From assembly GCA_003157055.1 (NCBI GenBank), contig PMIG01000264.1:1-5499 (forward strand): a stretch of 5,499 bases of DNA, in the 5' to 3' direction. The position numbers were made by a program, and so were the translations under genes. This DNA comes from Bacteroidales bacterium (GTDB lineage: Bacteria > Bacteroidota > Bacteroidia > Bacteroidales > VadinHA17). Position 1 is the stretch's first letter. Every line of letters starts with the position of its first letter. Under the pieces are notes generated by a model. It was not told the DNA's origin, searched no databases, and was given only the letters and a program-made list of their open reading frames with translations. This document shows, piece by piece, positions 5,286-5,499 of the stretch.

Positions 5286-5499
5286 CTATGCTGTCAGGGA
5301 GCACCCTTTCAGCTCTTTTTCAATTTTGCGGAGCTTGCTTTTTATGCTCGCATCAATCAAGTCAAAATCGATCCTGAGAACAAATCCGCCAATTATATTT
5401 TTATCTACAACTTCAGTAAGCTCAACCTTTGTCTTGAATATTTCTTCTATGAGGGTTGAAACCTGTTTCCTGATACCTGCATCTACTTTCACGGCAGTT
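5286..5499 (-). CDS. atpH: F1Fo ATP synthase subunit delta, C-terminal part (runs off right edge)
   Basis: The delta subunit links F1 to the peripheral stalk at the top of the alpha3-beta3 ring. Only the last 70 codons are in the window; the frame is open to the right edge, so this is a 5'-truncated gene and not a separate small ORF (the GTG at 5492 is an internal valine). The visible part reads TAVKVDAGIRKQVSTLIEEI, then KVELTEVVDKNIIGGFVLRI, then DFDLIDASIKSKLRKIEKEL. It contains the delta C-terminal signature (VDxxIIGGFVLRI..xxIDASIKSKL) expected just before the end of the protein, followed by a short tail, KGCSLTA. It is the first visible gene of the leftward unit; the Fo genes would be expected to the right. 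Identity is strongly supported by sequence and by its position before atpA. Confidence 0.93.
   Translation of the reverse strand, partial: TAVKVDAGIRKQVSTLIEEIFKTKVELTEVVDKNIIGGFVLRIDFDLIDASIKSKLRKIEKELKGCSLTA

Noticed and set aside
5286..5492. A free-standing 68-residue gene starting at GTG 5492
   Set aside because: The frame is open through the right edge and matches the C-terminus of the delta subunit, so it is a truncated atpH and not a small gene.

Overview
The window looks like chromosomal DNA of a member of the Bacteroidota, probably Bacteroidia. The evidence is: Bacteroidota-style F1 ATP synthase subunits (for example the long polar insert before [17 protein letters not shown] in the alpha subunit, and ITNQILE at the gamma C-terminus); little Shine-Dalgarno signal at the gene starts; a TTTG / TAnnTTTG type promoter; and small secreted beta-barrel proteins ending their signal peptide in NAQ. 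No insertion sequence, CRISPR array, tRNA, rRNA or phage gene is visible.

Layout. The right two thirds is one leftward (minus strand) transcription unit: the 3' end of atpH (delta subunit, cut by the right edge), atpA (alpha), atpG (gamma) and a trans-polyprenyl diphosphate synthase, with gaps of only 36, 28 and 36 bp. The synthase is therefore the apparent last gene of an ATP synthase operon. At the left edge, also leftward, is the first 88 codons of atpD (beta subunit). Between atpD and the synthase, pointing rightward and so convergent with the synthase, lie two tandem paralogous genes for small outer-membrane beta-barrel-like proteins of 192 and 194 residues. The beta gene is thus detached from the alpha/gamma genes by about 2.5 kb and needs its own promoter, for which a -7 box is visible.

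The most informative structure is the tandem duplication. The duplicated unit runs from about 20 bp upstream of the first barrel gene, through the gene, and into the last ~60 bp of the convergent synthase. A decayed antisense remnant of the synthase C-terminus therefore sits between the two barrel genes. The copied segment carries a rho-independent terminator for the barrel genes, embedded inside synthase coding sequence in the intact copy. The promoter lies outside the unit, so the second barrel gene has a copied terminator upstream of it and no recognisable promoter of its own.

The ATP synthase genes supply catalytic and stalk subunits of F1. The prenyl synthase supplies isoprenoid chains (quinone, carrier lipid or other use; not decided here). 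The barrel proteins are of unknown function. I see no defence, mobile or otherwise exotic system; the novelty is in local gene evolution and 3'-end regulation.
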